Shown piece after piece: positions 47,220 to 56,984 of a DNA stretch of 64,000 bases. This DNA comes from Pseudofrancisella aestuarii (GTDB taxonomy: Bacteria; Pseudomonadota; Gammaproteobacteria; Francisellales; Francisellaceae): positions 372,001-436,000 of the forward strand of contig NZ_QLIS02000002.1 in the NCBI RefSeq assembly GCF_003574475.2. The letters run 5' to 3'. Below the pieces are notes generated by a model. The model was not told the DNA's origin, searched no databases, and saw only the letters and a list, made by a program, of their open reading frames with translations. How positions within the stretch are numbered: the first letter of the stretch is position 1; every line of letters starts with the position of its first letter. Both the position numbers and the translations under genes were made by a program.

Positions 47220-47261
47220 AATACTCTATAGTTGCTTCAACTATTATAATCTTTTTATCAA

Positions 47262-47270
47262 TGCTATAAT
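47262..47270 (+). promoter_or_regulatory. Extended -10 promoter of the envelope lipoprotein operon
   Basis: TGCTATAAT at 47262-47270 is a textbook extended -10 (TGnTATAAT), 31 bases before the first start codon. A second TATAAT lies at 47245-47250. No convincing -35 is seen for either, consistent with extended -10 recognition. Confidence 0.5.
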
Positions 47271-47300
47271 TTTCTTAATTATTCTTTGAAATATATAGAT

Positions 47301-47909
47301 ATGAAAAAAAATAATTTAATTTTTGGTATTTTGGTTGCAACAATATTTCTTTTGTCTTCTTGTAGTAAAACAAGTGTCAATTATGAAAAGTCTGATAGTG
47401 TAGATACAACTTCGATTAACTTTAGTTCAACAGATCTTCAAGCTATGACTAAGGATATGGTTGAGGATATGTTATCGTCAAAAGCTGTTGTGAGAATAAC
47501 ATCTATGGAAAGACCAACTTTATTCTTTAGTAATATTCGTAATGAAACGAGAGAGCATATAAATACAAATATGCTATCTAATACAGTGCAAACCCAGCTT
47601 ATAAAGAGTGATATGTTCCAAGTTACAGATATGGAGCAAATTAAGAATGTTAGAGAGCAGCTGGGATATCAAGCAAATAGTGGTATGGTTGATCAAAATA
47701 CAGCTATAAAGCTAGGGCAGCACATTGGTGCTAGGTATATGGTTTATGGTAGCATTCAAGATATTGATAATACAAATGTAGATGGCGATAAAAGGTCTAA
47801 GTTCTTTTTAGCAACATTAAAAATGATGGATTTACAAACAGGCTTAATAATTTGGCAAGATGATAAGCAAATACGAAAATCACAAACTAGATCAACATTT
47901 GGATGGTAA
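47301..47909 (+). CDS. LpoB-like lipoprotein (penicillin-binding protein activator family)
   Basis: A 202-aa lipoprotein: the signal MKKNNLIFGILVATIFLLSSC has a clear lipobox (LSSC). The mature domain resembles LpoB/CsgG-type folds: RPTLFFSNIRNETREHINTN, LIKSDMFQVTDMEQI, LGQHIGARYMVYGSIQDI and MMDLQTGLIIWQDDKQIRKS. E. coli LpoB activates PBP1b from the outer membrane; FlgO of vibrios has a similar core. ATG at 47301 is preferred over a TTG at 47286. First gene of a four-gene envelope operon. Confidence 0.8.
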   Translation: MKKNNLIFGILVATIFLLSSCSKTSVNYEKSDSVDTTSINFSSTDLQAMTKDMVEDMLSSKAVVRITSMERPTLFFSNIRNETREHINTNMLSNTVQTQLIKSDMFQVTDMEQIKNVREQLGYQANSGMVDQNTAIKLGQHIGARYMVYGSIQDIDNTNVDGDKRSKFFLATLKMMDLQTGLIIWQDDKQIRKSQTRSTFGW

Positions 47910-47938
47910 TTCTTTAAGATATGTAAATGGAGAGTAAT

Positions 47939-49363
47939 ATGAAAAAGAAAATTTTAACATCTTTGCTTTTAGCATCACTTTTTACGAGCACTGCATTTGC
48001 TCAAGAAACTAATGATACACAATCAGTTCAACAGCAAACCACGTCAGACTCAAAAAATATAGAGACTGATAATGTTTCGGATTTAAATAATTCTATTAGT
48101 TCTGATGCTAAGCCTGTCCAAAACCAAGACGGTAGAACTGCTGAGCAAATATTAGAAGATGTTATGGAAGCTTATATTAATGAAAATAATTTAAGAGATA
48201 AATATGCTTATGTTGGTTCAGCTGTTGGAGAAGCTTCTTTTAATCAGACTAACTCAAACTATACAGATGGTGTGCAAATAGCATTTGAAAAATCTTTAAT
48301 AAAAGCACAAGCAGAATATATTTCATTTATCTCTGCAAACACAAAGGTTGATAAATCTTTAAGTATAAATAGTAATCAGGGTACAGGAGCTAATGAACTA
48401 AATACTGATTCTGATAAGCCTAAAGCTGGTACACAGGCTGCGATAGATGCTAAAACTATGGCGTTAAGTGAAGCTGAACTAGATGCAAAGCTTAAAGCAA
48501 ATGGTGTTAATCCTAATGATATTGCCTCACCAGATGAAAAGAGAAAACTTTTACTTAATCAGCAAATGACAATTCAAAGTTTAACTACTGGATTTGGAAA
48601 CTTATCAGGATTGTTGCCAATAAAGACTTTTGTGGTTGAAAAAGATGGTAATGCTGCAGTAGGTGTAGTGGTTATCTACTCTGATAAAATTAAAGGGATG
48701 TTTGAAGATATTAAACACGGCAATGAACCTGTAATAAAAGGTAAGGGTGGGAAGCCAACAGCAGATTTATATAAAGATAAATCTGGTGAAGATATGATGG
48801 GAGATTTTGGTATTAGAGTTGGTTTTGATGAAAATAATCAACCATATATTTTATCTTTTGGTCAAGGATCTTATACTGGAGCTAAAATTCAAGGTGTTTC
48901 AGCTTCTAGTTATGCTTATAAACAAGCAGAGATTCAAGCAAGAGCTAATATAGTAACCTTAGTTGCTGGACAAATGTCTACAAAAGAGGCTTTAACTCTA
49001 TCAGAAAATATAGCGAGTACATTAGTTAAAAATACACAGACAGATCAGTTAAGAAGAGATGATACAACTGATATAGAAAAAGCTCTTTCAACTTATTATC
49101 AGACTCATGCTCAGCTTGATTTAATAGGTTTGAAAACAGTTAAAAAATGGAGATATACACTACCAAGTACTAGCAATACAGTATATGGCGTAGTGATAAG
49201 ATGGAATCCAGAACAAGTTAAAACAGCTAATGCTATCAAAAATTTTGATTATGATAAATATCGTAGAGAACATGCTCAAACTAGTGATAGTGGAAAAACT
49301 TCACTAAATGGTCAAGTTATCATTAGGCAAAGTGATGATAATGAGTATTTAAATCAATTCTAA
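47939..49363 (+). CDS. Secreted protein of unknown function in LpoB/FlgT-like operon
   Basis: A 474-aa protein with signal peptide (KKKILTSLLLASLFTSTAFA), probably periplasmic. A Gln/Ser/Asp-rich stretch (~20-65) leads into a domain starting EQILEDVMEAYINENNLRDK. Two regions have alanine-rich helices like LPP20 domains (VQIAFEKSLIKAQAEYISFI; AYKQAEIQARANIVTLVAGQ). I do not recognise a named family with certainty. ATG at 47939 has GGAG upstream; ATG 47927 would put that site inside. It lies between the LpoB-like and FlgT-like genes, with spacing of 29 and 16 bases. Confidence 0.75.
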   Translation: MKKKILTSLLLASLFTSTAFAQETNDTQSVQQQTTSDSKNIETDNVSDLNNSISSDAKPVQNQDGRTAEQILEDVMEAYINENNLRDKYAYVGSAVGEASFNQTNSNYTDGVQIAFEKSLIKAQAEYISFISANTKVDKSLSINSNQGTGANELNTDSDKPKAGTQAAIDAKTMALSEAELDAKLKANGVNPNDIASPDEKRKLLLNQQMTIQSLTTGFGNLSGLLPIKTFVVEKDGNAAVGVVVIYSDKIKGMFEDIKHGNEPVIKGKGGKPTADLYKDKSGEDMMGDFGIRVGFDENNQPYILSFGQGSYTGAKIQGVSASSYAYKQAEIQARANIVTLVAGQMSTKEALTLSENIASTLVKNTQTDQLRRDDTTDIEKALSTYYQTHAQLDLIGLKTVKKWRYTLPSTSNTVYGVVIRWNPEQVKTANAIKNFDYDKYRREHAQTSDSGKTSLNGQVIIRQSDDNEYLNQF

Positions 49364-49379
49364 TTTTGAGATAAGTATT

Positions 49380-50570
49380 ATGTTAAGAAATGTGCTTTTA
49401 GTATTTACTACATTCTTGCTTGTAGCATCGTTGTCTTTAGCTGGTGATCATATATTGGTTGATGGCTTTGGAAAAACAAGACACAATGCTATTATAAATG
49501 CTTTGATTCAAACAGTTAATAAAAATGAAAAAGCCAATGAAGCAGAAATTGAGAAAGAAATAGATAATCTAAATACTCAAATGCCAAATACTTCAGGAAG
49601 TTTAGAAATAGCTCTTACAGAAAACTTTGAAAAAGAAATTAGAAAAATAACTAAAGGCTTGATCATATCTTATACAATAGAAAATGAAATCAAACATCAA
49701 GAAGGATATGAGGTTAGATTATCTATAAATTTAGGACAGTATCAGCCAGTTGATGAAAGATCTAAACTTAATATGTATAAAGTTGCAATAGTTCCATTTA
49801 ATGTTAAGCAAGATGCTATAAATGCTGGTGATACAACAACTTCAGTAGTGAAAATAGGTTTAGAAGAAGCTATAAAAGCTCAATTTACTCAATCTAGAAA
49901 ATTTAGAATAGTAAATCGAAATGAAGATGATGAAGCAATTTATCAGTCTGAAATAAAAAAAATAAACTCCTCGACTTCAGCAGAAGAAAAACTAAAACTA
50001 GGTCAGAAAATTGGAGCAGATTTTATTTTGACTGGTGATGTTTTAGCTTTAAGTATAAATGAGAAAAAGTCATCTTATTATGGAGAGAATTTTGCTAATT
50101 GGAGAGTTTCAGCCACAGTTTCTTATAGAGTGATTGAATTAGCTACTATGGAAGTAAAATGGTCTAATACTGTTACAGTATCTCTGCCATCAAGTGAAGC
50201 AAATGAATATATAGAAGCAAATAATGGTTCTTTATTAGAAGTTGAAAATAGACTGTACCATAAGATAGGTAAAGAAATAGCAGATCAAGTTATAGGAGCT
50301 ATTTACCCACTGTCTGTACTTTCTGTTGTAGATAATAATATATATCTTAATCAGGGTGGTGAAAGAGTCAAAAGAGGAAGTATCTATACTATAAGGTATA
50401 GTATAGGAACAGTAGAAGATAGCTCTACAGGTCAACATACTGTATTAGATAGTAAGCCATCCGCTAAAATTAGAGTTATAGATGTAATGCCAAAATATTC
50501 TATAGCTGAGGTTATAGAAGGTGGAATCAATAATATACAAAAAGGTGATAGAGCATATTTATCTAACTAA
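49380..50570 (+). CDS. FlgT-like / CsgG-like periplasmic protein
   Basis: A 396-aa protein with signal peptide (RNVLLVFTTFLLVASLSLAG). Three regions follow the order of flagellar H-ring protein FlgT. The first is an N-terminal LPP20-like domain (ILVDGFGKTRHNAIINALIQ). The second is a CsgG/TolB-like middle domain (YKVAIVPFNV, RKFRIVNRNEDDEAIYQ, IGADFILTGDVLALSI, ATMEVKWSNTVTV). The third is a small beta-rich C-terminal domain (NNIYLNQGGERVKRGSIYTI, IRVIDVMPKYSIAEVI). No flagellar genes are in the window and Francisella is non-motile, so another envelope role is expected. Confidence 0.7.
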   Translation: MLRNVLLVFTTFLLVASLSLAGDHILVDGFGKTRHNAIINALIQTVNKNEKANEAEIEKEIDNLNTQMPNTSGSLEIALTENFEKEIRKITKGLIISYTIENEIKHQEGYEVRLSINLGQYQPVDERSKLNMYKVAIVPFNVKQDAINAGDTTTSVVKIGLEEAIKAQFTQSRKFRIVNRNEDDEAIYQSEIKKINSSTSAEEKLKLGQKIGADFILTGDVLALSINEKKSSYYGENFANWRVSATVSYRVIELATMEVKWSNTVTVSLPSSEANEYIEANNGSLLEVENRLYHKIGKEIADQVIGAIYPLSVLSVVDNNIYLNQGGERVKRGSIYTIRYSIGTVEDSSTGQHTVLDSKPSAKIRVIDVMPKYSIAEVIEGGINNIQKGDRAYLSN

Positions 50571-50579
50571 ATATTGAGC

Positions 50580-51980
50580 ATGAAAAAAATATTCCTAAAA
50601 TTATTTCTCTATATATCTTTTTTTAGTTTTATTACTAGTTGTGCAACTCTTAGCTCTAGTCATCCTGACAAAATAAAGCCAGCTAAAGATTCTATAAGAT
50701 CAGGAGTTCCGAAAAAAGAAGAGCAAAATTTAAGAAAACTATTTTTATCAGAAAGTGTGGATTCACCAATTGGATTTCTTGAGGTTGGAAGATTTGAGCA
50801 ATTTGCTGGTAGTGTTGATACATCACAAAAAAATTATAATAAAGCTACAGACTATATAGCAAAAACTCAAACTCAAGCGTTAATTAGAGTAAGAGATATT
50901 CTTTCAGGTATTCAATCAGTTGCTTTAAGTGATAAAGAAAGGCAGTACCGTATTCAAGATTATGAAATAACTTTTTTATATATCTATAGAGCATTAAACT
51001 TTTTGATTAATAAGAACATTGAAGATGCTGCTGTAAGTATAAGAAATTTATCTTATGCTCAATATGCTACTTTTGAGTCAAAACAGTTAGCTCAAGATAT
51101 TCAAAGAACAACAAAACAGGACATTAGAGGTGGTGAATCTCAATATATCACTAGAGATTTTGTTAATACTAAGCAGTTTAGGGATACTCAAGAGATTGCT
51201 AGTAAAGTAGTTAATTCTTATGAAAATGGTTTTGGATATTATTTGGAGGCTCTAATATACCAAGCCTATGATAATAACCTAAATAATGTGCATTTATCTA
51301 TGAAAAATGCTTCTGGAATATTGCCAAACAATCCATATGTGAGTAAAGATTATGAGCAAGTAAGAAAGGCATTCTATGGTGAAGCGCCTTTATATAAAGA
51401 TAATCAAGGAAAATTAGTTCTTATATATGAGCAAGGACTTGTTGAATCAATAAAAAGATTTGATCTGCCAATAATAATCTTTGCAAGAATGGCAGGAGTG
51501 CAAAAAATATCTCTTCCTTATTATGGTAAATATGTTTTAGATCCATCAATAGATGTAAAAGTTTTTAAAGATAATAATTTAGTAGGCTCAGGTAAGACAT
51601 CTTTATTGGTTGATACTACTGCTATGGCTGCTAAGTCATTAAGTGATGATTATCCTGCTATTCTTTCTCGAGAAATAGCTAGAGTTATAGCAAAAGTAAC
51701 TGCTTCTGTAGTAGCAATACAGTCATCTGGTGATTACGGTGCTTTAGCAGCTATTGCTGCAACTGCTTATTCTCAGCTTACTACAGTTGCAGATCAGAGA
51801 AGCTGGTTGCTATTACCAAATAATGTCCAGTTATATAGTATAAATTTAGATCAGGGTTACTATAATATTGAAATAGATGGAAAAATAAAGAAAGTTAAAG
51901 TTGAACATGGTAAAAATTCTTTGTTATGGATTACTAAAGTCGATAAATACGATCAAGTAATGTTCAATAGTGTTTTATAG
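50580..51980 (+). CDS. COG3014-like outer-membrane lipoprotein
   Basis: A 466-aa lipoprotein; the signal ends with lipobox ITSC (KKIFLKLFLYISFFSFITSC). The body is a helical, TPR-like region (YEITFLYIYRALNFLINKNI, GFGYYLEALIYQAYDNN, LSMKNASGILPNNPYV) followed by VYEQG/ISLPYYGKYVLDPSI and a C-terminal domain with RSWLLLPNNVQLYSINLDQG. This order resembles COG3014 proteins, which have no established function. ATG at 50580 is preferred over TTG 50574. Last gene of the operon, nine bases after the FlgT-like gene. Confidence 0.7.
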   Translation: MKKIFLKLFLYISFFSFITSCATLSSSHPDKIKPAKDSIRSGVPKKEEQNLRKLFLSESVDSPIGFLEVGRFEQFAGSVDTSQKNYNKATDYIAKTQTQALIRVRDILSGIQSVALSDKERQYRIQDYEITFLYIYRALNFLINKNIEDAAVSIRNLSYAQYATFESKQLAQDIQRTTKQDIRGGESQYITRDFVNTKQFRDTQEIASKVVNSYENGFGYYLEALIYQAYDNNLNNVHLSMKNASGILPNNPYVSKDYEQVRKAFYGEAPLYKDNQGKLVLIYEQGLVESIKRFDLPIIIFARMAGVQKISLPYYGKYVLDPSIDVKVFKDNNLVGSGKTSLLVDTTAMAAKSLSDDYPAILSREIARVIAKVTASVVAIQSSGDYGALAAIAATAYSQLTTVADQRSWLLLPNNVQLYSINLDQGYYNIEIDGKIKKVKVEHGKNSLLWITKVDKYDQVMFNSVL

Positions 51981-52053
51981 AGGTGGCTGGAATTTTACTT
52001 AGGTTCCATATATCATTATAGGGTTATATTTTTTATATTCTTGGAGTTTATTT

Positions 52054-53070
52054 ATGAGAATAGTTTCTGTGGATGATATGGCTAAAATTGTCCAAAAACA
52101 TGGTTTTGATCATTTTGTAAAAGATCTTGTTCAGTATACAAAAGAAGATTTTATAAGATGGAATAAGTTTGATAAATCACCAAGGTACGCAGCACATGTT
52201 CCTGGTGGAGTTTTAGAGCTTATGCCAACTGCGGATGATAAGTTATTTACATATAAATGTGTGAATGGACATCCTGGAAATCCATTTGATGGAAAACAAA
52301 CAGTTGTAGCTACTGGGCAACTTAATGAAATCAAATATGGATATCCTTTATTAATATCTGAAATGACACTTTTAACTGCTTTAAGAACAGCGGCAGCAAC
52401 TATTTTAGCAACTGATTATCTGGCAAGAAAAAAGAGTAAAACTCTAGCTCTAATTGGTACTGGTGCTCAAAGTGAGTTTCAAACTTTGGCACATAAACTA
52501 ATAAGACCAATAGAAACTGTGAAATACTATGACACAGATCCTAAGGCAATGGTTAAGTATGCTAACAATATGAAAAATTCTGGCTTAAACCTTCAACCAT
52601 GTGAGAGTGCTAAAGAAGCATGTGAAGAAGCAGATATTATAGTTGTTTGTACAGCTTGTAAGCTGCACGCGATTGTTATTGAGAATGATTGGATTAAAGA
52701 AGGTGTACATATAAATGGTCTTGGTGGAGATTGTCCAGGTAAGACAGAGTTAGATATGAAAATACTATTCCGTGGTAAGGTTGTTGTAGAGTACAAAGAA
52801 CAATCTATGATTGAAGGAGAGATTCAAAATCTTTCTCCACAAGAAGTAAAAGAAGTTCTTCATGCCGAAGTTTGGGAAATACTTTCAGGCAATAAGGCTG
52901 GTCGCGAAAGTGATGATGAAATTACAATCTATGATTCAGTTGGTTTTGCTATTGAAGATTTTTCAGCATTAAGGTTAGTTCTGGATTTGGCCGATAAATA
53001 TAAGATTGGCAGTGATATGAATATGATCCCGCCTATTAAAGACCCTAAAAATTTATATTCAGTCCTATAG
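52054..53070 (+). CDS. Ornithine cyclodeaminase family protein
   Basis: A 338-aa NAD-dependent enzyme of the mu-crystallin/OCD family. The N-terminal substrate region contains YAAHVPGGVLELMPTADDKL and YKCVNGHPGNP. The Rossmann nucleotide-binding motif is LALIGTGAQSEFQTLAHKL, with IVVCTACKLHAIV following. Predicted reaction: L-ornithine to L-proline plus ammonia. The adjacent arginase gene (18 bases downstream) strongly supports an arginine-ornithine-proline route over other family activities. Confidence 0.85.
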   Translation: MRIVSVDDMAKIVQKHGFDHFVKDLVQYTKEDFIRWNKFDKSPRYAAHVPGGVLELMPTADDKLFTYKCVNGHPGNPFDGKQTVVATGQLNEIKYGYPLLISEMTLLTALRTAAATILATDYLARKKSKTLALIGTGAQSEFQTLAHKLIRPIETVKYYDTDPKAMVKYANNMKNSGLNLQPCESAKEACEEADIIVVCTACKLHAIVIENDWIKEGVHINGLGGDCPGKTELDMKILFRGKVVVEYKEQSMIEGEIQNLSPQEVKEVLHAEVWEILSGNKAGRESDDEITIYDSVGFAIEDFSALRLVLDLADKYKIGSDMNMIPPIKDPKNLYSVL

Positions 53071-53088
53071 TAATTTTGGAGTAATAAT

Positions 53089-53949
53089 ATGAGAAAAGTA
53101 GAAGCAATAGGAGTTTCTATTGGTAATGCTGGACGTAAAATAGGATGTGGAAGAGCACCTTATGTATTATTAAATCTTCTAAGAGATAGAAGAATAGATG
53201 CTCAAATTTTTAATTATATTGGTGGTCGTGTTGAAGTTGATACGATGGAGAGATATTTTACTAAAGTAGCTAAGAAAATATCTAGTGTGTTATCTGAAAA
53301 CAAATTTCCTTTAGCATTAGGAGGAGACCATTCATGCGCTATAGGTACATGGAGTGGTGTTTATGATCATTTAAAAAAACAAGGAAATGATCTTGGATTA
53401 ATATGGATAGATGCTCATATGGATAGTCATCGTCCAGATACATCTGAAACTGGTAATATCCATGGCATGCCTGTAGCCCACCTACTTGGTTATGGATATG
53501 AAGAATTTACACACATATTAAATAATGAGCCAAAATTGAAACCAGAGAATATTGTCTTTTTTGGTATACGTTCTTATGAACCAGCAGAAGAAGAGTTTTT
53601 AAATGAGCTTGGAGTAAAGGTTTATTATCAAAAAGATTTGAATAGTCAAAATTTTGAAAAACTCTTTTTAGAAGAGTTTGACCGTCTTGCAAAAGCAACA
53701 AATGGTAATGTTGGCATAAGCTTTGATTTAGATGGTTTAGATCCTGTCATGATGGATGCAGTTGGCACTCCAGTGGAAAATGGAATTCAGCCGGAAGTTT
53801 TCTATGAGACTATCTCTAAAATTGATTATGATAATTTAGTATGTTTTGAAGTAGCTGAATATAATCCAATGCTTGATAAAACTGGGCTTTCTTTAGGCTA
53901 TATGGAAAAAGTTTTAAGACTTGTTGAAGGAAAAATAAAAGAGGGTTAG
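53089..53949 (+). CDS. rocF: Arginase family ureohydrolase
   Basis: A 286-aa binuclear manganese enzyme. Metal motifs: ALGGDHSCAIGTWSG, IWIDAHMDSHRPDTSETGNI (with HGMP following) and SFDLDGLDP. The spacing fits arginase (arginine to ornithine plus urea), and the N-terminus GVSIGNAGRKIGCGRAPYVL is arginase-like. Agmatinase cannot be fully excluded, but pairing with ornithine cyclodeaminase favours arginase. TTTGGAG serves as ribosome site. Confidence 0.87.
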   Translation: MRKVEAIGVSIGNAGRKIGCGRAPYVLLNLLRDRRIDAQIFNYIGGRVEVDTMERYFTKVAKKISSVLSENKFPLALGGDHSCAIGTWSGVYDHLKKQGNDLGLIWIDAHMDSHRPDTSETGNIHGMPVAHLLGYGYEEFTHILNNEPKLKPENIVFFGIRSYEPAEEEFLNELGVKVYYQKDLNSQNFEKLFLEEFDRLAKATNGNVGISFDLDGLDPVMMDAVGTPVENGIQPEVFYETISKIDYDNLVCFEVAEYNPMLDKTGLSLGYMEKVLRLVEGKIKEG

Positions 53950-54020
53950 AAGCAATAGTTTTTATATCAGAGGGTAATAAGATATAATGATCTAACTACC
54001 TTTTAGATTTTAGTAGCTTA

Positions 54021-55433
54021 ATGACTGATCAAAATATCCTTTTAATGACAGATAGTTATAAGCATTCACATCCTTTTCAATATCCTGAAAATACTAATTA
54101 CCTTCATTTTTATATAGAAAGTAGAGGAGCATCAGGCCCTTATCTTAATGAGGAAACAAAGTTCTTTGGTCTTCAATATTATATTAAAAAATATTTATCT
54201 AAACCGATAACTATAGAGATGGTAAATGAAGCTAAAGAGCTTCTAGCTTTACATGGTATTCCTTTTTATGAAGATGGATTTAGAAAAATTATAGATAAAT
54301 ATAATGGTTATTTACCAGTTAGGATAAGAGCTATTAAAGAGGGTGTTGTTATCCCTACTAAAAATGCTCTTATGACTATAGAAAGTACAGATGAAGAGCT
54401 TTTCTGGTTACCAGGATTTTTAGAAACTCTTTTGCTTAAAGTTTGGTATCCAATTACAGTAGCAACTCTTAGTTATAATATAAAAATAGAAATTCAAAAA
54501 TATCTAAAAGAGACGGCAGATACTTTAGATAAATTACCCTTTATGTTACATGATTTTGGATATAGAGGTGTTTCAAGTGAAGAGTCTGCTCAGATTGGTG
54601 GGGCAGCACATCTTACTAATTTCATGGGTACAGATACATTAGCCGCTTTAAAATTTTGCAGAGATTACTATTCAGAAGAAATGGCGGCATTTTCTATACC
54701 AGCTAGTGAGCATTCTACAGTTACATGCTGGGGTCATGGGCTTGAGAATGAGAAAGAGGCTTTTGAGAATATGATTAATAAGTTTGGCGATAATAGCCTT
54801 TTATATGCCTGTGTGTCTGATAGCTGGGATTTTAAAGGAGCTATACAAACATGGACTGATTTAAAAGATAAAGTTTTATCTAAAAAAGCAAACCTTGTTA
54901 TACGACCAGACTCTGGTGATGCAATTGATAATATTACTTATGCCTTAGCTGAATTAGAAAAAAGCTATGGTGTAAAAATTAATTCAAAAGGATATAAGGT
55001 TTTAAATAAAGTTGCTTTGATTCAAGGTGATGGCGTCAATCTAACTCTAGTTAAGAAAATCTTAGAAGCAATGAAAAAAATAAAGTTCTCAGCTGAGAAT
55101 ATAGCCTTTGGTATGGGTGGAGCATTACTGCAAGGCAATTTTGAATCCTCTATAAATAGAGATAGTTTTAAATTTGCAATGAAATGTTCTGCTATCAGAA
55201 GAGGAAACGAAATCTTCGATGTGTATAAAAATCCAATAACAGATAGGACTAAAAAATCTAAAAAAGGGCGTCTTGATCTTATTAAAGATGAGAATGGAGA
55301 GTATCAGACTATAGTTTTAAATGAGAGCTTTAAAATTGGCCAATATCATCCTAAAAGTGAATTTGTGACATATTATGAAAATGGTCAGCTATTGTTTGAA
55401 CAAAGCTTAAAAGATATAAGACAAAGAAGTTAA
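54021..55433 (+). CDS. nadV: Nicotinamide phosphoribosyltransferase
   Basis: A 470-aa enzyme making NMN from nicotinamide and PRPP for NAD salvage. Family motifs: MTDSYKHSHPFQYPENTNYL, GYRGVSSEESAQIGGAAHLT (then NFMGTDTLAAL), CVSDSWDF and VIRPDSGDA, and FGMGGALLQ near the C-terminus. Normal length. Its presence is typical of Francisella and rare in other gammaproteobacteria outside Pasteurellaceae and some phages. The SIS-domain gene follows after 30 bases. Confidence 0.95.
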   Translation: MTDQNILLMTDSYKHSHPFQYPENTNYLHFYIESRGASGPYLNEETKFFGLQYYIKKYLSKPITIEMVNEAKELLALHGIPFYEDGFRKIIDKYNGYLPVRIRAIKEGVVIPTKNALMTIESTDEELFWLPGFLETLLLKVWYPITVATLSYNIKIEIQKYLKETADTLDKLPFMLHDFGYRGVSSEESAQIGGAAHLTNFMGTDTLAALKFCRDYYSEEMAAFSIPASEHSTVTCWGHGLENEKEAFENMINKFGDNSLLYACVSDSWDFKGAIQTWTDLKDKVLSKKANLVIRPDSGDAIDNITYALAELEKSYGVKINSKGYKVLNKVALIQGDGVNLTLVKKILEAMKKIKFSAENIAFGMGGALLQGNFESSINRDSFKFAMKCSAIRRGNEIFDVYKNPITDRTKKSKKGRLDLIKDENGEYQTIVLNESFKIGQYHPKSEFVTYYENGQLLFEQSLKDIRQRS

Positions 55434-55463
55434 TTTTGGTAATTAAATTACAGGAAGGTAGGT

Positions 55464-56984
55464 ATGGGTTTAATAAAAGATTGGTCTTTTTTTTGGGATA
55501 ATAGAGAGAAGTTTAGATTAGGTCATTTGACCACAGAAAAACCTAATCCTAAAACTATAGGATTAGCTGAAAAATCTCAGATAGATCTTGAGCTAGCTAT
55601 AGAAATGATTCGATCAGTTGATATAGATGCTATTGAAAAACTTAAAGAATATTCTAAAGAGTTTGAGTTATTAAAATCCGATATTTCTAAGGCACTAAAT
55701 GCTAATAAGGTTTTTATCTCTGGATGTGGTGCAACAGGAAGACTAGCACTTTTATTAGAAAGTCTTTGGAAAAGATATGCACCAGCAAACCTGAAAGATA
55801 AAGTTATAGGATTTATGGCGGGAGGTGATGCTGCCTTAGTTAAATCAGTTGAGGGTTTTGAAGATCATCCTGAGTATGCTACTAGACATGTGAAAGAGCT
55901 TGGATTTTCTGAGAATGATTTAATGGTTGGGGTTACAGAGGGAGGGGAAACTCCTTTTGTATTGTCAACAGTTGAATATGCAAAGGCTAATTCTAAAGTT
56001 GAGCCATGGCTTATTTATTGTAATTCAGATGAATCTTTGAAATCAGTTAAAAGATCAGATGATTTGATAACTTCCGATGATGTAAAGAGTTTAAGTTTGA
56101 CTATAGAGTCTATGGCTTTAGCAGGTAGTACTAGAATGCAAGCAACAACTGTACAAACATTGTTTGTTGGTTTAGCGTTATTTGCACAATTTGAAAAAAT
56201 TAATTTCTTAAAAGAGTTAGCTGCTCTTTTAGACGGAGTGAAGTCTATAAATGCTAGTGATGTTAAAGATTTTACTACATTTGAATCTGAATGTTATAGG
56301 AATGGTGGTTTTACAACTTACATAACAGATGATGAGTTAGGTTTAACAATACTTACAGATACAACAGAAAGAGCGCCGACTTTTAGTGTTACACCATTTG
56401 AAAATATTAATAATAAAGAAGATAAAACAAGCTATTGTTATTTATCGATAAAAGACTCTAATACTAATACATGGTCAAAAATTTTAAACCATAAACCTAG
56501 AACGCTAGAATGGGATTTCTCAATAGCAGATACAGGAATTGAAAGATTAGAGGGCTTTAATATTTCAGCTCAAGCTGTTAAAAGAAGATCTAGCTTAAAT
56601 AATCATAAAGTAGTTGAAGTTATTAAAAATGAAAATGGTTATACAGTTGTTTATGACGATAAAAGCTTTTCTATAAAGCATAAAAAAATGTCTGAGGTTA
56701 CATCTCAAGTTTTATTAAAAATTTTACTAAATACTCATTCGACTTTATTAATGGGTAGGTTAGGTAGATACACAAGTAATATCATGACTTATGTATCTCC
56801 AGCAAATAATAAGCTTATAGATAGAAGCACTAGATATGTAGAGTACTTATTAGAACAAACAGGGCATCCTAAAGTGGAGTATGATGATTTAGTCCAGAAG
56901 CTATATGAGATATCAAAAAACTTAACAAAAACAGACTCAATAGTAATGGAAACCTATAATCAGATAATAACCAAGGAAGCCTAA
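55464..56984 (+). CDS. Double-length SIS protein related to MurQ / glucokinase regulatory protein
   Basis: A 506-aa protein. The first ~260 residues follow MurQ (N-acetylmuramic acid 6-phosphate etherase): SGCGATGRLALLLESLW, FMAGGDAALVKSVEGFEDHP, VGVTEGGETPFVLSTV and ALAGSTRMQATTVQTLFVGL. The second half (~300-500) looks like a second, divergent SIS domain, giving the tandem layout of animal GCKR rather than bacterial MurQ (~300 aa). Catalytic or sugar-phosphate-binding roles are both possible. Its stop overlaps the transporter start by one base (TAATG). Confidence 0.72.
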   Translation: MGLIKDWSFFWDNREKFRLGHLTTEKPNPKTIGLAEKSQIDLELAIEMIRSVDIDAIEKLKEYSKEFELLKSDISKALNANKVFISGCGATGRLALLLESLWKRYAPANLKDKVIGFMAGGDAALVKSVEGFEDHPEYATRHVKELGFSENDLMVGVTEGGETPFVLSTVEYAKANSKVEPWLIYCNSDESLKSVKRSDDLITSDDVKSLSLTIESMALAGSTRMQATTVQTLFVGLALFAQFEKINFLKELAALLDGVKSINASDVKDFTTFESECYRNGGFTTYITDDELGLTILTDTTERAPTFSVTPFENINNKEDKTSYCYLSIKDSNTNTWSKILNHKPRTLEWDFSIADTGIERLEGFNISAQAVKRRSSLNNHKVVEVIKNENGYTVVYDDKSFSIKHKKMSEVTSQVLLKILLNTHSTLLMGRLGRYTSNIMTYVSPANNKLIDRSTRYVEYLLEQTGHPKVEYDDLVQKLYEISKNLTKTDSIVMETYNQIITKEA

